A stretch of 23,917 bases of DNA from CAVAWX01 sp963592385 (GCA_963592385.1 CAVAWX010000021.1:1-23917); one strand, 5' to 3'; positions 1 through 7,859 are shown, counted from the stretch's first letter. The notes: a model not told the origin generated them from the sequence alone. A program made the numbers and translations.

Positions 1-37
1 AAGACCCCCCCCCGAGCAGATTGTTTTCGGTCGGCAT
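1..37 (-). CDS. 5' end of an unidentified gene, cut by the window edge
   Basis: Only the first codons are visible. An ATG at 37 opens a frame reading MPTENNLLGGGS and runs off the window. A GAGG lies eight bases before this ATG, and a promoter-like sequence lies further upstream at 172-199. The same frame is open back to about 125, so an upstream ATG at 88 could add a repeat-derived N-terminal extension (MGAVRGASAKAGDEAKS before MPTENN). Twelve residues do not identify the product. proS often follows rseP and ispG in bacteria, but nothing here tests that. The start choice is uncertain because the upstream repeats resemble those translated in dxr. Confidence 0.4.
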   Translation of the reverse strand, partial: MPTENNLLGGGS

Positions 38-56
38 ACTCTTCGCCTCGTCTCCT

Positions 57-146
57 GCTTTTGCCGAAGCGCCTCTCACGGCGCCCATCTTCACCAAAGC
101 GCCCGTTGCGGCGCCTTTTTCACCTCAGGCGTCCCTTGCGGCGCCT
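57..146 (-). repeat. three imperfect 30-bp tandem repeats upstream of the edge gene
   Basis: Units lie at 57-86, 87-116 and 117-146, marked by GGCGCC at 80, 110 and 140. Two carry TTCACC on the plus strand (90-95 and 119-124). The two units nearest the gene can each form a small hairpin, GCGCC and GGCGC around a six-base loop; the third pairs less well. On the minus strand the 30-bp period keeps one reading frame, but the unit furthest from the gene contains a stop. Confidence 0.7.
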
Positions 147-171
147 GCTCAACCGTTTCTCGAATGCGCCA

Positions 172-199
172 ATGGTAGCAAATTCGCACGCAAACGCAA
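172..199 (-). promoter_or_regulatory. candidate promoter for the gene at the left edge
   Basis: On the minus strand TTGCGT (194-199) and TACCAT (172-177) are 16 bases apart. A TGC directly before TACCAT makes an extended -10. The same TACCAT hexamer is used in the rpmE promoter candidate. It lies between the end of ispG and the edge gene, so that gene probably has its own start of transcription. Confidence 0.4.
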
Positions 200-261
200 T
201 GCCCGCGGGGGCCACGGGGGGCACGGGGGGGCCGCAGGAGCCCGCGGGGGCCTGTGCGGCC

Positions 262-1467
262 CTACATATGGTCGATCAGGGCGAAAAGCTCGTCGACGAT
301 GCAATCCTGGGGCACGCGCGCGACCTTCTCCCCTTTCGCGAAGAGCAGTCCCTCGCCCACGCCGCAGGCCACGCCCACGTCCGCGCCGGCCGCCTCGCCA
401 GGCCCGTTCACCGCGCACCCCATGACGGCGACCTCGAGCGGCTTGTCCACGCCGGCAAGCCTGCGCTCGACCTCGGCGGCGATGCCCCCCAGGTCCACGC
501 GGCAGCGCCCGCAGGTGGGACACGAGACCAGCTCGGGGCGCGCGCGGCGCACGCCGGCAGCGGCCAGGATGTCCCAGGCGACGGGAATCTCCTCCTCGGG
601 CGGCGCGGTGAGCGACACGCGCAAGGTGTCGCCGATGCCCTCGGCCAAGAGCATGCCCAGCCCGACGGCCGACTTCACCGTGCCCTGGCGCAGGGTGCCC
701 GCCTCGGTGATGCCGAGGTGCAGCGGCACTTCGGGCATCTGCGCGGACAGCAGCCGGTAGGCCGCCACGGTCGTGGCCACGTCGTGGGCCTTCGCCGAGA
801 CCACGAGGTCGTGAAAGCCGCGCTCCTGGAAGTAGGCCACCTGGTCGGCGGCGCTTTTCGCGAGCTTGTGCGCGAGGTCGAGGTCGTCGCGGGCGGCCAG
901 CGCGTCTTCGAGCGAGCCGGCGTTCACCCCGATGCGCACGGGGATGCCCGCCTGGCCTGCCGCCTCGACGACCGCGTCCACCTTCTCGGGGGCGCCGATG
1001 TTGCCGGGGTTGATGCGCAGGCCGGCCGCGCCGTCTGCCGCCACCTTGCAGGCGATGCGGTAGTCGAAGTGGACGTCGGCCACGACGGGCAGCGGGCTTG
1101 CGGCGGCAAGCTGCCCAAACGCTTCGGCGGACGCCAGGTTGGGCACGGCCACGCGCACGACCTCGCAGCCAGCGTCGGCCAGGCGCGCGATCTGGGCGAG
1201 GTTGCCCTCGACGTCGAGGACAGGGCCCGCGGCGCCATCGTCGCGCATGGGCACGTTCGTCATCGACTGCACGACGACGGGCGCACCGCCGCCTATCGCC
1301 ACGCCGCCCACCTTCACCTGGCGGGTGCGGGCGCGGGCGGGCACAGCTCCTTCGCAGGCGCGGGCGGGCGCTTCACCACCCTGCGCATGGGCGGGCGCCC
1401 CGGCGCTCTGCTGCGCGCAAGCTTCCCGCCCCTCCCCTTCACCATTTCGCACGGCAGCCGCGACCAC
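262..1467 (-). CDS. ispG: 4-hydroxy-3-methylbut-2-enyl diphosphate synthase (IspG/GcpE)
   Basis: This is the MEP-pathway enzyme that reductively opens MEcPP to HMBPP using a [4Fe-4S] cluster. The conserved core begins near residue 47 (TRQVKVGGVAIGG, then VVQSMTN), continues through GLRINPGNIG and GITEAG, and ends with the cluster cysteines in SCPTCGRC and MGCAVNGPGEA; the last motif also holds the catalytic Glu. The GTG at 1467 is chosen because a GGAGG lies nine bases upstream. It gives 401 residues, with about 45 low-complexity Gly/Ala/Glu residues before the core. A GTG at 1476 overlapping the rseP stop is possible, but its GGAGG is too close. That extension is encoded by DNA containing two TTCACC cores (1372 and 1438). 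The gene follows rseP within a few bases, and dxr of the same pathway is two genes upstream. Identity is secure; the start is less so. Confidence 0.95.
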   Translation of the reverse strand: MVAAAVRNGEGEGREACAQQSAGAPAHAQGGEAPARACEGAVPARARTRQVKVGGVAIGGGAPVVVQSMTNVPMRDDGAAGPVLDVEGNLAQIARLADAGCEVVRVAVPNLASAEAFGQLAAASPLPVVADVHFDYRIACKVAADGAAGLRINPGNIGAPEKVDAVVEAAGQAGIPVRIGVNAGSLEDALAARDDLDLAHKLAKSAADQVAYFQERGFHDLVVSAKAHDVATTVAAYRLLSAQMPEVPLHLGITEAGTLRQGTVKSAVGLGMLLAEGIGDTLRVSLTAPPEEEIPVAWDILAAAGVRRARPELVSCPTCGRCRVDLGGIAAEVERRLAGVDKPLEVAVMGCAVNGPGEAAGADVGVACGVGEGLLFAKGEKVARVPQDCIVDELFALIDHM

Positions 1468-1472
1468 AGCAC

Positions 1473-2756
1473 TCACCCTCCCATGAAGAAGCGCAGGACA
1501 TCCTGGCGCACGAGGAACACGAACAAGACGAGCAGCAGCACGATCACCACGGTGGTGATGGTGGAGATGACGCGCGCGGGGATCTCGCGGCGTATGACCT
1601 TCTGCACGACCTCGACCACGATTTTCCCGCCATCGAGCGGCGGCAGGGGCACGAGGTTCACGATGCCGAGCGACATCGAGATGACCGCGACGATGTAGAG
1701 CAGCGAGACCACGGAGGTCTCGGCGGCCTGCTTCGTCACCGCCGCGATGCCCACCACCGAGCTGGACTGGCTCAGCGTCTCGCCGGCCGTGGCGGGGTTG
1801 AAGAGGCTCGCGTAGGAGCCGACCGTCAGCACCAGATAGTCCCACGAGGCCTGCAGCGCCTCGACAGGCCCCATCTGCTTTTGCGCGACGCCTGCCACCA
1901 CGCCGAGCTGCGCCTTGCCCTGGCCGTTGTCGCCCATGGTCACGCGCGTCTCGACCTCCTGGCCGTCGCGCACGTAGGAAAGCGGCGCCTCCTGCCCCGG
2001 CGCCATGCCGCCCAGCACCTCGGTCAGATCCGCCCACTCCTCGACGCGCGTGCCGTTCAAGGCCACGATGGTGTCGCCGCCTTGCAGCCCCGCGGACGCG
2101 GCCGGCCCGCCGTCGCTCACGCCGGAGATGGTCGTCGAGGCCACCGAGACGCCGATGCCGCAAAACAAAACGAGCAGCAGCACGACGGCCAGCGCCACGT
2201 TCATGAACGGCCCGGCGAACAGCACCACGAGGCGCTGCCACAGCTTCAGGCTGCGGTAGGTCTGCGCGCGTTCGGAATCGAGCAGCGCCGCCTCGTCGGG
2301 CACCTCGCGCGGCTGCCCCAGGGCAAACTCGCCGGCCTCGGGCGCGGCGTACTTGTCGGTCTTGTTGTCGCGGCCGGGCGCGTTGATCGAGCCCCACTCG
2401 TCGAGTATGGCCAGCGCCTCTGCCGCGTCGTCGGCCGTCAGCCCGCAGCCGAGCGCGACATGCTCCTCGTCGGCGGCGCCCTGGCGGTAGACGTAGGCCA
2501 GCACGCGGCCCAGGTGCGGGTTTTCGGGGCCGGCCTCCATGCCGGTGATGCGGTTGTAGCCGCCGAGGGGTATGGCCGTGACGCCGAACTTCGTGCCGCG
2601 CCACTTGAAGCCGATGTTGGGACCGGGCAGGCCGATCATGAACTCGGTGACGCGCACGTGGAAGGCGCGCGCGGCGATGAAGTGCCCGGCTTCGTGGACG
2701 ACGACCAAGACGAGCAAGACGACGACGCCCCAGAAGACGGTGAGTGCGATATCCAA
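1473..2756 (-). CDS. rseP: RIP metalloprotease, RseP/site-2 protease family
   Basis: This is a membrane-embedded zinc protease that cuts transmembrane substrates, typically anti-sigma factors or signal-peptide remnants. The product is 427 residues. A first membrane segment contains the zinc motif HEAGH at residues 21-25. A PDZ-like domain follows in the middle (SDGGPAASAGLQGGDTI). The third metal-ligand region VPLPPLDGG comes near the C-terminus, followed by a last hydrophobic segment. The start is a TTG at 2756, because it directly precedes the conserved DIALTVFWG and the upstream dxr stop (TAA, 2758-2760) is one base away; GGAG lies ten bases before it. The region between the first membrane segment and the PDZ domain is longer than in minimal family members and has a charged stretch. 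Position between dxr and ispG is a very common bacterial arrangement. Confidence 0.93.
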   Translation of the reverse strand: MDIALTVFWGVVVLLVLVVVHEAGHFIAARAFHVRVTEFMIGLPGPNIGFKWRGTKFGVTAIPLGGYNRITGMEAGPENPHLGRVLAYVYRQGAADEEHVALGCGLTADDAAEALAILDEWGSINAPGRDNKTDKYAAPEAGEFALGQPREVPDEAALLDSERAQTYRSLKLWQRLVVLFAGPFMNVALAVVLLLVLFCGIGVSVASTTISGVSDGGPAASAGLQGGDTIVALNGTRVEEWADLTEVLGGMAPGQEAPLSYVRDGQEVETRVTMGDNGQGKAQLGVVAGVAQKQMGPVEALQASWDYLVLTVGSYASLFNPATAGETLSQSSSVVGIAAVTKQAAETSVVSLLYIVAVISMSLGIVNLVPLPPLDGGKIVVEVVQKVIRREIPARVISTITTVVIVLLLVLFVFLVRQDVLRFFMGG

Positions 2757-2757
2757 G

Positions 2758-4160
2758 TTACAGACGCTCCAAAAAATCGTGCGCCACCCTGCGGGCGCGG
2801 CCATCGATGTGCTCGAGCTGCTCCAACGACTCCACGTCGTCGCGCCCGAGGGCATCGAGGGTAGCCTCCACGGCCGCGTCTATATCCGTGAGCTTGCACA
2901 ATCCATCGAGAAAACAAGCGACGGCCACCTCGTTTGCCGCGTTCATCACGCACGGCGCGGTGCCGCCGGCGCGTCCGGCCTCGAGCGCGAGGGCCAGGCA
3001 GCGGAAAGTCTCGAGGTCCGGGTCCGCGAACTCGAGGGGCGCGAGGGTGGTGAAATCGATGTCGGCGGCGGGGCTTTCCCAGCGGTGCGGAAAGCTCAAG
3101 GCGTACTGGATGGGGATGCGCATGTCGGCCACGCCAAGATGCGCCTTCACCGAGCCGTCCACGTACTCGACCATGGAATGCACGCAGCTTTGCGGGTGCA
3201 CGACGACGCGCACCGCGTCCACGCCCACGCCGAAGAGGTGGCAGGCCTCGATGACCTCGAGGCCCTTGTTCATGAGGGTGGCCGAGTCGATGGAGATCTT
3301 CGGCCCCATGTTCCAGGTGGGATGCGCCAGCGCCTCGTCGCGCGAGACCTGGGAGAGGCGCGCGCGGGTGAAGCCGCGAAACGGGCCGCCGCTGCAGGTG
3401 AGCCATATGCGGCGCATCTCGCGGGCGTCCTCGCCGGCCAGGCACTGCCATATGGCGGAGTGCTCGCTGTCCACGGGCAGGAGCGTGTCGAAGGTCGCCA
3501 GGGGCATGACGAGCTCGCCGCCCACGACGAGGGATTCCTTGTTGGCCAGGGCGAGTTTGCGGCCGGCGGCCAGGGTGGCGTAGCTTGCCCGCAGGCCGGC
3601 CGCGCCCGACATGGCGTTCACCACCAGGTCCACGTCGTCGAGGACGGCCAGTTCGGCCACCGCGTCCGCGCCAAAACCCACGGCCACGGACGGGTCGAGC
3701 TTGGCAAGCGCGGAGGCGCCGGCGACCGACTCGTCGCCGAAGGCCAGGTGCCGCGCCCCGAACTCGCAGGCGGCGTCCACGGCCTGCTCTACGCGCCGGC
3801 CCGCCGCAAGGGCGACCACCTGCACCGCGTCCGGGTGCATGCGCGCCACGTCGAGGGTCTGCACGCCGATGGAGCCCGTCGCGCCGAGCACGGCGATGCG
3901 CAGCGGCGGCGCGCCCTCTTCACGCAGCGCCGCGCCNNNNNNNNNNNNNNNNNNNNNNNNNNNNNNNNNCCGATGGAGCCTGTCGCGCCGAGCACGGCGA
4001 TGCGCAACGGCGGCGCGCCCTCTTCGCGCAGCGGCGCGCCCTCTTCACGCAGCGGCGCGCCCGACGCCGCGCCCTCCTTCACCACACCCGGCCGGCCGCT
4101 CTCTTTCACCGCGCGCTCCCCCGCGCTCTCTTTCACCATGCCCTCTTCTCCGCGCCCCAT
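2758..4160 (-). CDS. dxr: 1-deoxy-D-xylulose 5-phosphate reductoisomerase, interrupted here by an assembly gap
   Basis: It converts DXP to MEP with NADPH, the first committed MEP step. Core motifs are the nucleotide-binding GATGSIG, ALANKESLVVGGEL, DSEHSAIWQCL, SGGPFRGF and HPTWNMGPKISIDSATLMN with its metal and substrate ligands. The ATG at 4160 shares one base with the cdsA stop (TGATG) and has GGAGG six bases upstream, so the start is well supported. That makes residues 1 to about 50 a real extension, built from three nine-residue VKE repeats and two seven-residue GAPLREE repeats. The frame changes across the Ns at 3937-3969, and a 71-bp segment appears on both sides. Removing one copy plus the Ns (104 bp) restores one frame of 432 residues. 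The break is therefore probably an assembly artefact and not a pseudogene. Confidence 0.9.
3866..4040. repeat. duplicated 71-bp segment flanking the gap
   Basis: Positions 3866-3936 and 3970-4040 are the same sequence with four mismatches. Both encode the start of the Dxr nucleotide-binding motif and part of a 21-bp repeat (4012-4032 and 4033-4053). The arrangement looks like two contig ends that overlap but were not merged, possibly from variant strains. A true tandem duplication cannot be excluded from the sequence alone. Confidence 0.85.
3937..3969. other. assembly gap (33 Ns)
   Basis: The Ns fall inside the dxr 5' region, exactly where short repeats occur. The number of Ns need not reflect a real distance. 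Confidence 0.99.
4078..4140 (-). repeat. 27-bp tandem repeats in the dxr 5' coding region
   Basis: TTCACC occurs on the plus strand at 4078, 4105 and 4132, exactly 27 bases apart. On the coding strand this is GTGAAA or GTGAAG and gives the nine-residue units beginning MVKES, AVKES and VVKEG. The period is a whole number of codons, so copy-number change would not break the frame. Confidence 0.8.
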
Positions 4161-5029
4161 CACGCACCTCCGAACAGCATCGACAGCCCGCGGGCGACAT
4201 AGGGCGCCGCGGCGATGGCCCCGTAGGCGGCCACGGACGCGAAGATCAGCGAGTCCGAGCGGTCGAGCAGGCCGCCGTGCCCCGGCATGATGTCGCCGGA
4301 ATCCTTCACCGAAAAGCCGCGCTTGATGTGCGACTCCATCAAGTCGCCGATGATCGCGGCGACGGCGACCACGAAGCCGACCACCGCGGCCCACGCGAAC
4401 CCGAACCCGCATTCGGGCACGAGCAGCGGCGCGCCCATCCACGCGAGCATGCACCCGAGGACGCCGCACACGACGCCCTCCCACGACTTCTTGGGGCTGA
4501 TCTTCGGCGCGAACTGGTGCCGCCCGAACGCCGAGCCGCCCAGGTAGGCGAAGCCGTCGCTGATGCACACGCTGGCAAAGAGGATGAAACCCAGCAGGGC
4601 GCCGGACTGCCCCGGCAGATAGCCGCGCACCAGCACGTATGCGCACAGCAGCAGCCCCGTGTAGAGGAAGCCGAACATCGTGAGCGCGAGGTCCTCGATG
4701 GCCACCTCGGGGTCGCCGAAGTAGCGCCAGCAGGCCACGCACGCGCCCACGAAGGCGACGGCGAGCGGCCCGAAGAGGATGTGGTTGGTGTGGGCGAAGA
4801 ACACGAGCGCGAAGGGGATGAGGCCCGCCGTGACCGTGCCGATCCACACGAAGGGCTTGTGGCCGTTCATGCGGCACATGCGCAAAAACTCGTAGCAGCA
4901 CAGCGCCGCCGTGGCCGAGATGACGACGATGGTCGAATACAGCGAGAAAAGGGTGGCCAGCACCATGACGGCGACGTAGCCGGCGCCCACGAGCAGGCGT
5001 TTTCCCAAATCGTCGCGGTTGATGGCCAT
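4160..5029 (-). CDS. cdsA: phosphatidate cytidylyltransferase (CDP-diglyceride synthase)
   Basis: It makes CDP-diacylglycerol from phosphatidate and CTP in the cytoplasmic membrane, the branch point for phospholipids. The 289-residue product is a string of hydrophobic segments. It carries the family signature near the C-terminus, where SHIKRGFSVKDSGD is followed by PGHGGLLDRSD with its conserved Lys, Asp, His and Arg residues. An upstream conserved part reads SDGFAYLGGSAFGRH then SPKKSWEG. The ATG at 5029 lies three bases after the uppS stop. The stop shares one base with the dxr ATG, so translation of the two is probably coupled. uppS-cdsA-dxr is a classic conserved order, which supports the call. 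Confidence 0.96.
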   Translation of the reverse strand: MAINRDDLGKRLLVGAGYVAVMVLATLFSLYSTIVVISATAALCCYEFLRMCRMNGHKPFVWIGTVTAGLIPFALVFFAHTNHILFGPLAVAFVGACVACWRYFGDPEVAIEDLALTMFGFLYTGLLLCAYVLVRGYLPGQSGALLGFILFASVCISDGFAYLGGSAFGRHQFAPKISPKKSWEGVVCGVLGCMLAWMGAPLLVPECGFGFAWAAVVGFVVAVAAIIGDLMESHIKRGFSVKDSGDIMPGHGGLLDRSDSLIFASVAAYGAIAAAPYVARGLSMLFGGA

Positions 5030-5032
5030 GCG

Positions 5033-5818
5033 CTACTTCCCGTCCACCGCGCCGAAGCGCCGCGAGCGCCCCTGGTAGGACAGCAGCGCGCGCAACAGCT
5101 CGTAGCGGTCGAAGTCCGGCCACAGCACGTCGGTGACGTAGAACTCGGCGTAGGCCAGCTGGAAGAGCAGGAAGTTCGACAGGCGCATCTCGCCGCTCGT
5201 GCGTATGCACAGGTCGGGCTCGGGCAGGTCTGCGGTGAAGAGGTGCGCGGCCAGCGCGTCCTCGTCGATGTCGTCGGGGGACAGCCGGCCCGCCACGGCC
5301 TCGGCGGCCAGCTCTCGCGCGGCGGCGGCTATCTCGGCGCGCGCCCCGTAGTTCGCGGCCACGGCCAAGACCATGCCCTCGTTGCCCGCCGTGCGCTTTT
5401 CCGCCTGGCGAAACACCGTGCGCGTGGTAAGCGGCAGCGCGTCGATGTCGCCCAGCAGCCGCACCCGCACGCCCTCGGCGTCCAGCCCGTCCACCTCGGC
5501 GCCCATCGTCTTGGCGAAAAGCTCCATCAGCCCCTTCACCTCGGAGACGGGCCGCTTCCAGTTCTCCGTGGAAAACGAGTAGATGGTCAAGGCCTTCACC
5601 CCGAGGTCGTTGCAGGTGGTGATGGCCTCGCGCACGGCCTTGATGCCGGCCTTGTGGCCCTCGCCGCGCGACAGCCCCCGCGAGGCCGCCCAGCGCCCGT
5701 TGCCGTCCATGATGATGGCGACGTGCGCGGGGATGCGCTCCATGTCGAGCGCGGCGGCATCGAGGCCGGCCGGCGGCGCGGGGAAGATCTCCTCACATGT
5801 GCTCGGACGCGCGCTCAA
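5033..5818 (-). CDS. uppS: isoprenyl transferase, undecaprenyl diphosphate synthase family
   Basis: It adds isopentenyl units in cis to make the long-chain carrier lipid for cell-wall assembly. The 261-residue product has all the family motifs: MDGNGRWA with the catalytic Asp at residue 38, SRGEGHKAG, YSFSTENWKRP, and the C-terminal CIRTSGEMRLSNFLLFQ. The start is taken as a TTG at 5818. It lies one base after the frr stop, and GGAG is seven bases upstream, inside the frr end. An internal ATG before ERIPAH would remove about 25 poorly conserved residues and is a weaker alternative. Dxr and IspG, encoded downstream, belong to the pathway that supplies its substrates. Confidence 0.95.
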   Translation of the reverse strand: MSARPSTCEEIFPAPPAGLDAAALDMERIPAHVAIIMDGNGRWAASRGLSRGEGHKAGIKAVREAITTCNDLGVKALTIYSFSTENWKRPVSEVKGLMELFAKTMGAEVDGLDAEGVRVRLLGDIDALPLTTRTVFRQAEKRTAGNEGMVLAVAANYGARAEIAAAARELAAEAVAGRLSPDDIDEDALAAHLFTADLPEPDLCIRTSGEMRLSNFLLFQLAYAEFYVTDVLWPDFDRYELLRALLSYQGRSRRFGAVDGK

Positions 5819-5819
5819 A

Positions 5820-6371
5820 CTAGATCTCCATGACCTCGGCTTCTTTGTCGGCAAGCGCCGCGTCCACCTTCGCGACGTAGGAATCCGTGAGCTTTTGCAG
5901 CTCGTCTTCGCCGCGGCGCAGCTCGTCTTCGGTGATCTCGCCGTCTTTTTGCTCGCGCTCGAGCTTCTTCTTCATGTCGGCACGCGCCGCCCGCACGCCC
6001 ACGCGCGCCTTCTCGGCGGCCGCGCGGCAGTCCTTCACGATCTCGCGGCGGCGCTCCTCGGTGGGCGCGGGAAACGGCAGGCGTATGGTGCCCGAGCCGT
6101 CGTTGTTGGGGGCGATGCCGAGGTTGGAGGCCGCGATGGCCTTCTCCACGGCGCCGACCAGCCCCTTGTCCCAGGGCTCGACCGTCATCATGTGCGCGTC
6201 GGGCACCTTCACGGCCGCCACCTGCGTGACGGGCGTGGGCACGCCGTAGTAGTCGACCTTCACGTCGTCGAGCTGCGCGGGGTTGGGGCGCCCCGTGCGC
6301 AGGCCGTTGAAGTCGTGCTGGAGGGAGGCAAGCGCCTTTTCCATGCCTTTCGCGTCGTCGATCTCTGCCAT
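5820..6371 (-). CDS. frr: ribosome recycling factor
   Basis: RRF splits the post-termination ribosome together with EF-G. The 183-residue product matches the usual length of about 185. It shows the conserved LRTGRPNPAQLD segment, YYGVPTPVTQVA, the central IAASNLGIAPNNDGSGTIRL and PTEERRREIVK, then a helical C-terminus rich in Lys and Glu. The ATG at 6371 is preceded by an AAAGG-type ribosome site. The bases just before the ATG read TTTTCACC, so the TTCACC core touches the start codon. pyrH-frr-uppS-cdsA is a common order. Only one base separates frr from the uppS start. Confidence 0.97.
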   Translation of the reverse strand: MAEIDDAKGMEKALASLQHDFNGLRTGRPNPAQLDDVKVDYYGVPTPVTQVAAVKVPDAHMMTVEPWDKGLVGAVEKAIAASNLGIAPNNDGSGTIRLPFPAPTEERRREIVKDCRAAAEKARVGVRAARADMKKKLEREQKDGEITEDELRRGEDELQKLTDSYVAKVDAALADKEAEVMEI

Positions 6372-6450
6372 GGTGAAAACCCGCCTTTCCTTTACCCGAA
6401 ACGAAGCGCCGCGTGCGTGGCGTGTGTGCCGCGTGCGCTGCTCCGTGTGC

Positions 6451-7164
6451 CTAGCTGACCGTCGTGCCCACTGCCTCGCCGCGCAGCACGCGCTCGATGT
6501 TGCCCTCCACGTGCATGTTGAACACGATGATGGGCAGCTTGTTGTCCATGCACAGGCTGGTGGCCGTCGTGTCCATGACGTGCAGCCCGCGGTTGAGCAC
6601 GTCCAGATACGAGATCTCGTCGAACTTCTCGGCCTCCGGATGCGTCTTGGGGTCGTCGGAGTAGACGCCGTCGACCTGCGTGGCCTTGAGAATGGCCTCG
6701 CAGCCGACCTCGCAGGCGCGCAGGGAAGCCGTGGTGTCGGTGGTGAAGTAGGGGTTGCCGGTGCCGCCCGCGAAGATGACGACGCGCCCCTTCTCCAGGT
6801 GGCGCACCGCACGCCGGCGGATGTAGGGCTCGGCGATCTCCTGCATGCGTATGGCCGTCTGCACGCGCGAGTCCAGCCCCGCGCGCTCGAAGCCGTCTTG
6901 GAGCGCGAGCGCGTTCATGATGGTGGCCAGCATGCCGATGTAGTCGGCCTGGGCACGCTCCATGCCCGCCGCCGAGCCGGCCAGCCCGCGGAAGATGTTG
7001 CCGCCGCCCACGACGACGGCCAGCTGCACGCCGTCCTCGACGATGGGCACGAGCTGGGTGGCGATGTCGTCGACCACCTTCGGGTCGATGCCGAACTCGC
7101 CCTCCCCCTGCAGCGCCTCGCCGGAGAGCTTGAGGAGCACGCGCTTGTACTTGTAGTCTGCCAT
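6451..7164 (-). CDS. pyrH: uridylate kinase
   Basis: It phosphorylates UMP to UDP with ATP, using the bacterial amino-acid-kinase fold. The 237-residue product begins MADYKYKRVLLKLSGEAL. It includes VVVGGGNIFRG, the GMLATIMNALALQD segment, IFAGGTGNPYFTTDT and the C-terminal DTTATSLCMDNKLPIIVFN, all typical of the hexameric PyrH family. The ATG at 7164 has AAAGGA five bases upstream. The 134-bp gap to efp contains short repeats (7209-7258). rpsB and tsf, which often come before pyrH, are not present; efp takes that place. Confidence 0.97.
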   Translation of the reverse strand: MADYKYKRVLLKLSGEALQGEGEFGIDPKVVDDIATQLVPIVEDGVQLAVVVGGGNIFRGLAGSAAGMERAQADYIGMLATIMNALALQDGFERAGLDSRVQTAIRMQEIAEPYIRRRAVRHLEKGRVVIFAGGTGNPYFTTDTTASLRACEVGCEAILKATQVDGVYSDDPKTHPEAEKFDEISYLDVLNRGLHVMDTTATSLCMDNKLPIIVFNMHVEGNIERVLRGEAVGTTVS

Positions 7165-7208
7165 GTCGTCCTTTCGGATCGAGGAACACGCGGATACCGT
7201 GCGGTTTC

Positions 7209-7258
7209 GCGGTCGTGCTGTCGTGCGGTCGTGCTGTTGAACGTCCGCGCGGTCGTGC
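7209..7258 (-). repeat. three copies of a 10-bp motif between efp and pyrH
   Basis: GCGGTCGTGC occurs on the plus strand at 7209, 7225 and 7249, with start-to-start distances of 16 and 24. The repeats lie in the untranslated stretch before pyrH. I see no clear hairpin or operator symmetry in them. Confidence 0.6.
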
Positions 7259-7298
7259 AATCAGGCGGCCGCCTCAACCGCAGCCGCCCGAAAACGTG

Positions 7299-7859
7299 CT
7301 AGAGGCGCTCGACGAAACGGCCGTCGCGGCTGTCCACCTTCACCGTGTCGCCGATCTCGATGAACAGCGGCACCTTGATCTCGGCGCCCGTCTCCAGCGT
7401 CGCCGGCTTCGTGCCGCCCTGGACCGTGTTGCCCTTGAAGCCGGGCTCGGTCTCGGCGACCTCCAGCTCGACGAACATGGGCGGGTCGACGTTGATCAGC
7501 TCGCCGTCGGCGTACTGCGCCAGGCACGTGTCGCCCTCCTTCAGCCACACGGTCTTGTCGCCGAGCATGTCGGCCGAGACCTCGGGCTGCTCGAAGGTGA
7601 CGGGGTCCATGAAGTACCAGGTCGTGCCGTCGTTCCAGGAGTACTCCATCTCCTTGGTCTCCAGGCGCACGTCGTCGAACTTGTCGGTGGGGCGGAAGGT
7701 GTAGTCCACGACGCGCCCCGTGGCCACGTCTTTAAGCTTCGTGCGGATGAACGCGCCGCCCTTGCCGGGCTTCACGTGCTGGAACTCGACGATGGTGCAC
7801 AGCTTGTCGTTGTACTTGATGCACATGCCGTTTTTGAAGTTAGAAGGCTGGATGCTCAC
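7299..7859 (-). CDS. efp: translation elongation factor P
   Basis: EF-P relieves ribosome stalling at proline runs. The 186-residue product has the full three-domain length. The loop VKPGKGGAF puts the tip lysine at residue 33, the position that is modified in many bacteria; no EF-P modifying enzyme is seen in this window. The C-terminal part includes the PGFKGNTVQGGTKPATLETG signature. The start is a GTG at 7859, preceded by AGGAAGGG seven bases upstream. Position directly after an M24 peptidase gene and the aro genes is a familiar arrangement in Gram-positive bacteria. A proline-rich linker in the upstream DUF1385 protein is a plausible EF-P client, by inference only. Confidence 0.97.
   Translation of the reverse strand: MSIQPSNFKNGMCIKYNDKLCTIVEFQHVKPGKGGAFIRTKLKDVATGRVVDYTFRPTDKFDDVRLETKEMEYSWNDGTTWYFMDPVTFEQPEVSADMLGDKTVWLKEGDTCLAQYADGELINVDPPMFVELEVAETEPGFKGNTVQGGTKPATLETGAEIKVPLFIEIGDTVKVDSRDGRFVERL

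Noticed and set aside
230..261. GC-rich inverted repeat just after the ispG stop as a terminator
   Set aside because: It has a seven-base stem but no T-run on the minus strand, so it is not supported as an intrinsic terminator.
61..1698. Long plus-strand open frame of 545 codons, and a similar 588-codon frame at 1098-2864
   Set aside because: They are antisense to ispG and rseP. The proteins are Arg/Ala/His/Gly-rich with no recognisable domain, as expected in high-GC DNA.
3789..4160. dxr as a frameshifted pseudogene
   Set aside because: The frame change coincides with the Ns and a duplicated segment; removing one copy restores the full frame.
3611..5833. Plus-strand open frame of 740 codons across the gap
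   Set aside because: It runs through the Ns and lies antisense to dxr, cdsA and uppS, all of which have clear family motifs.
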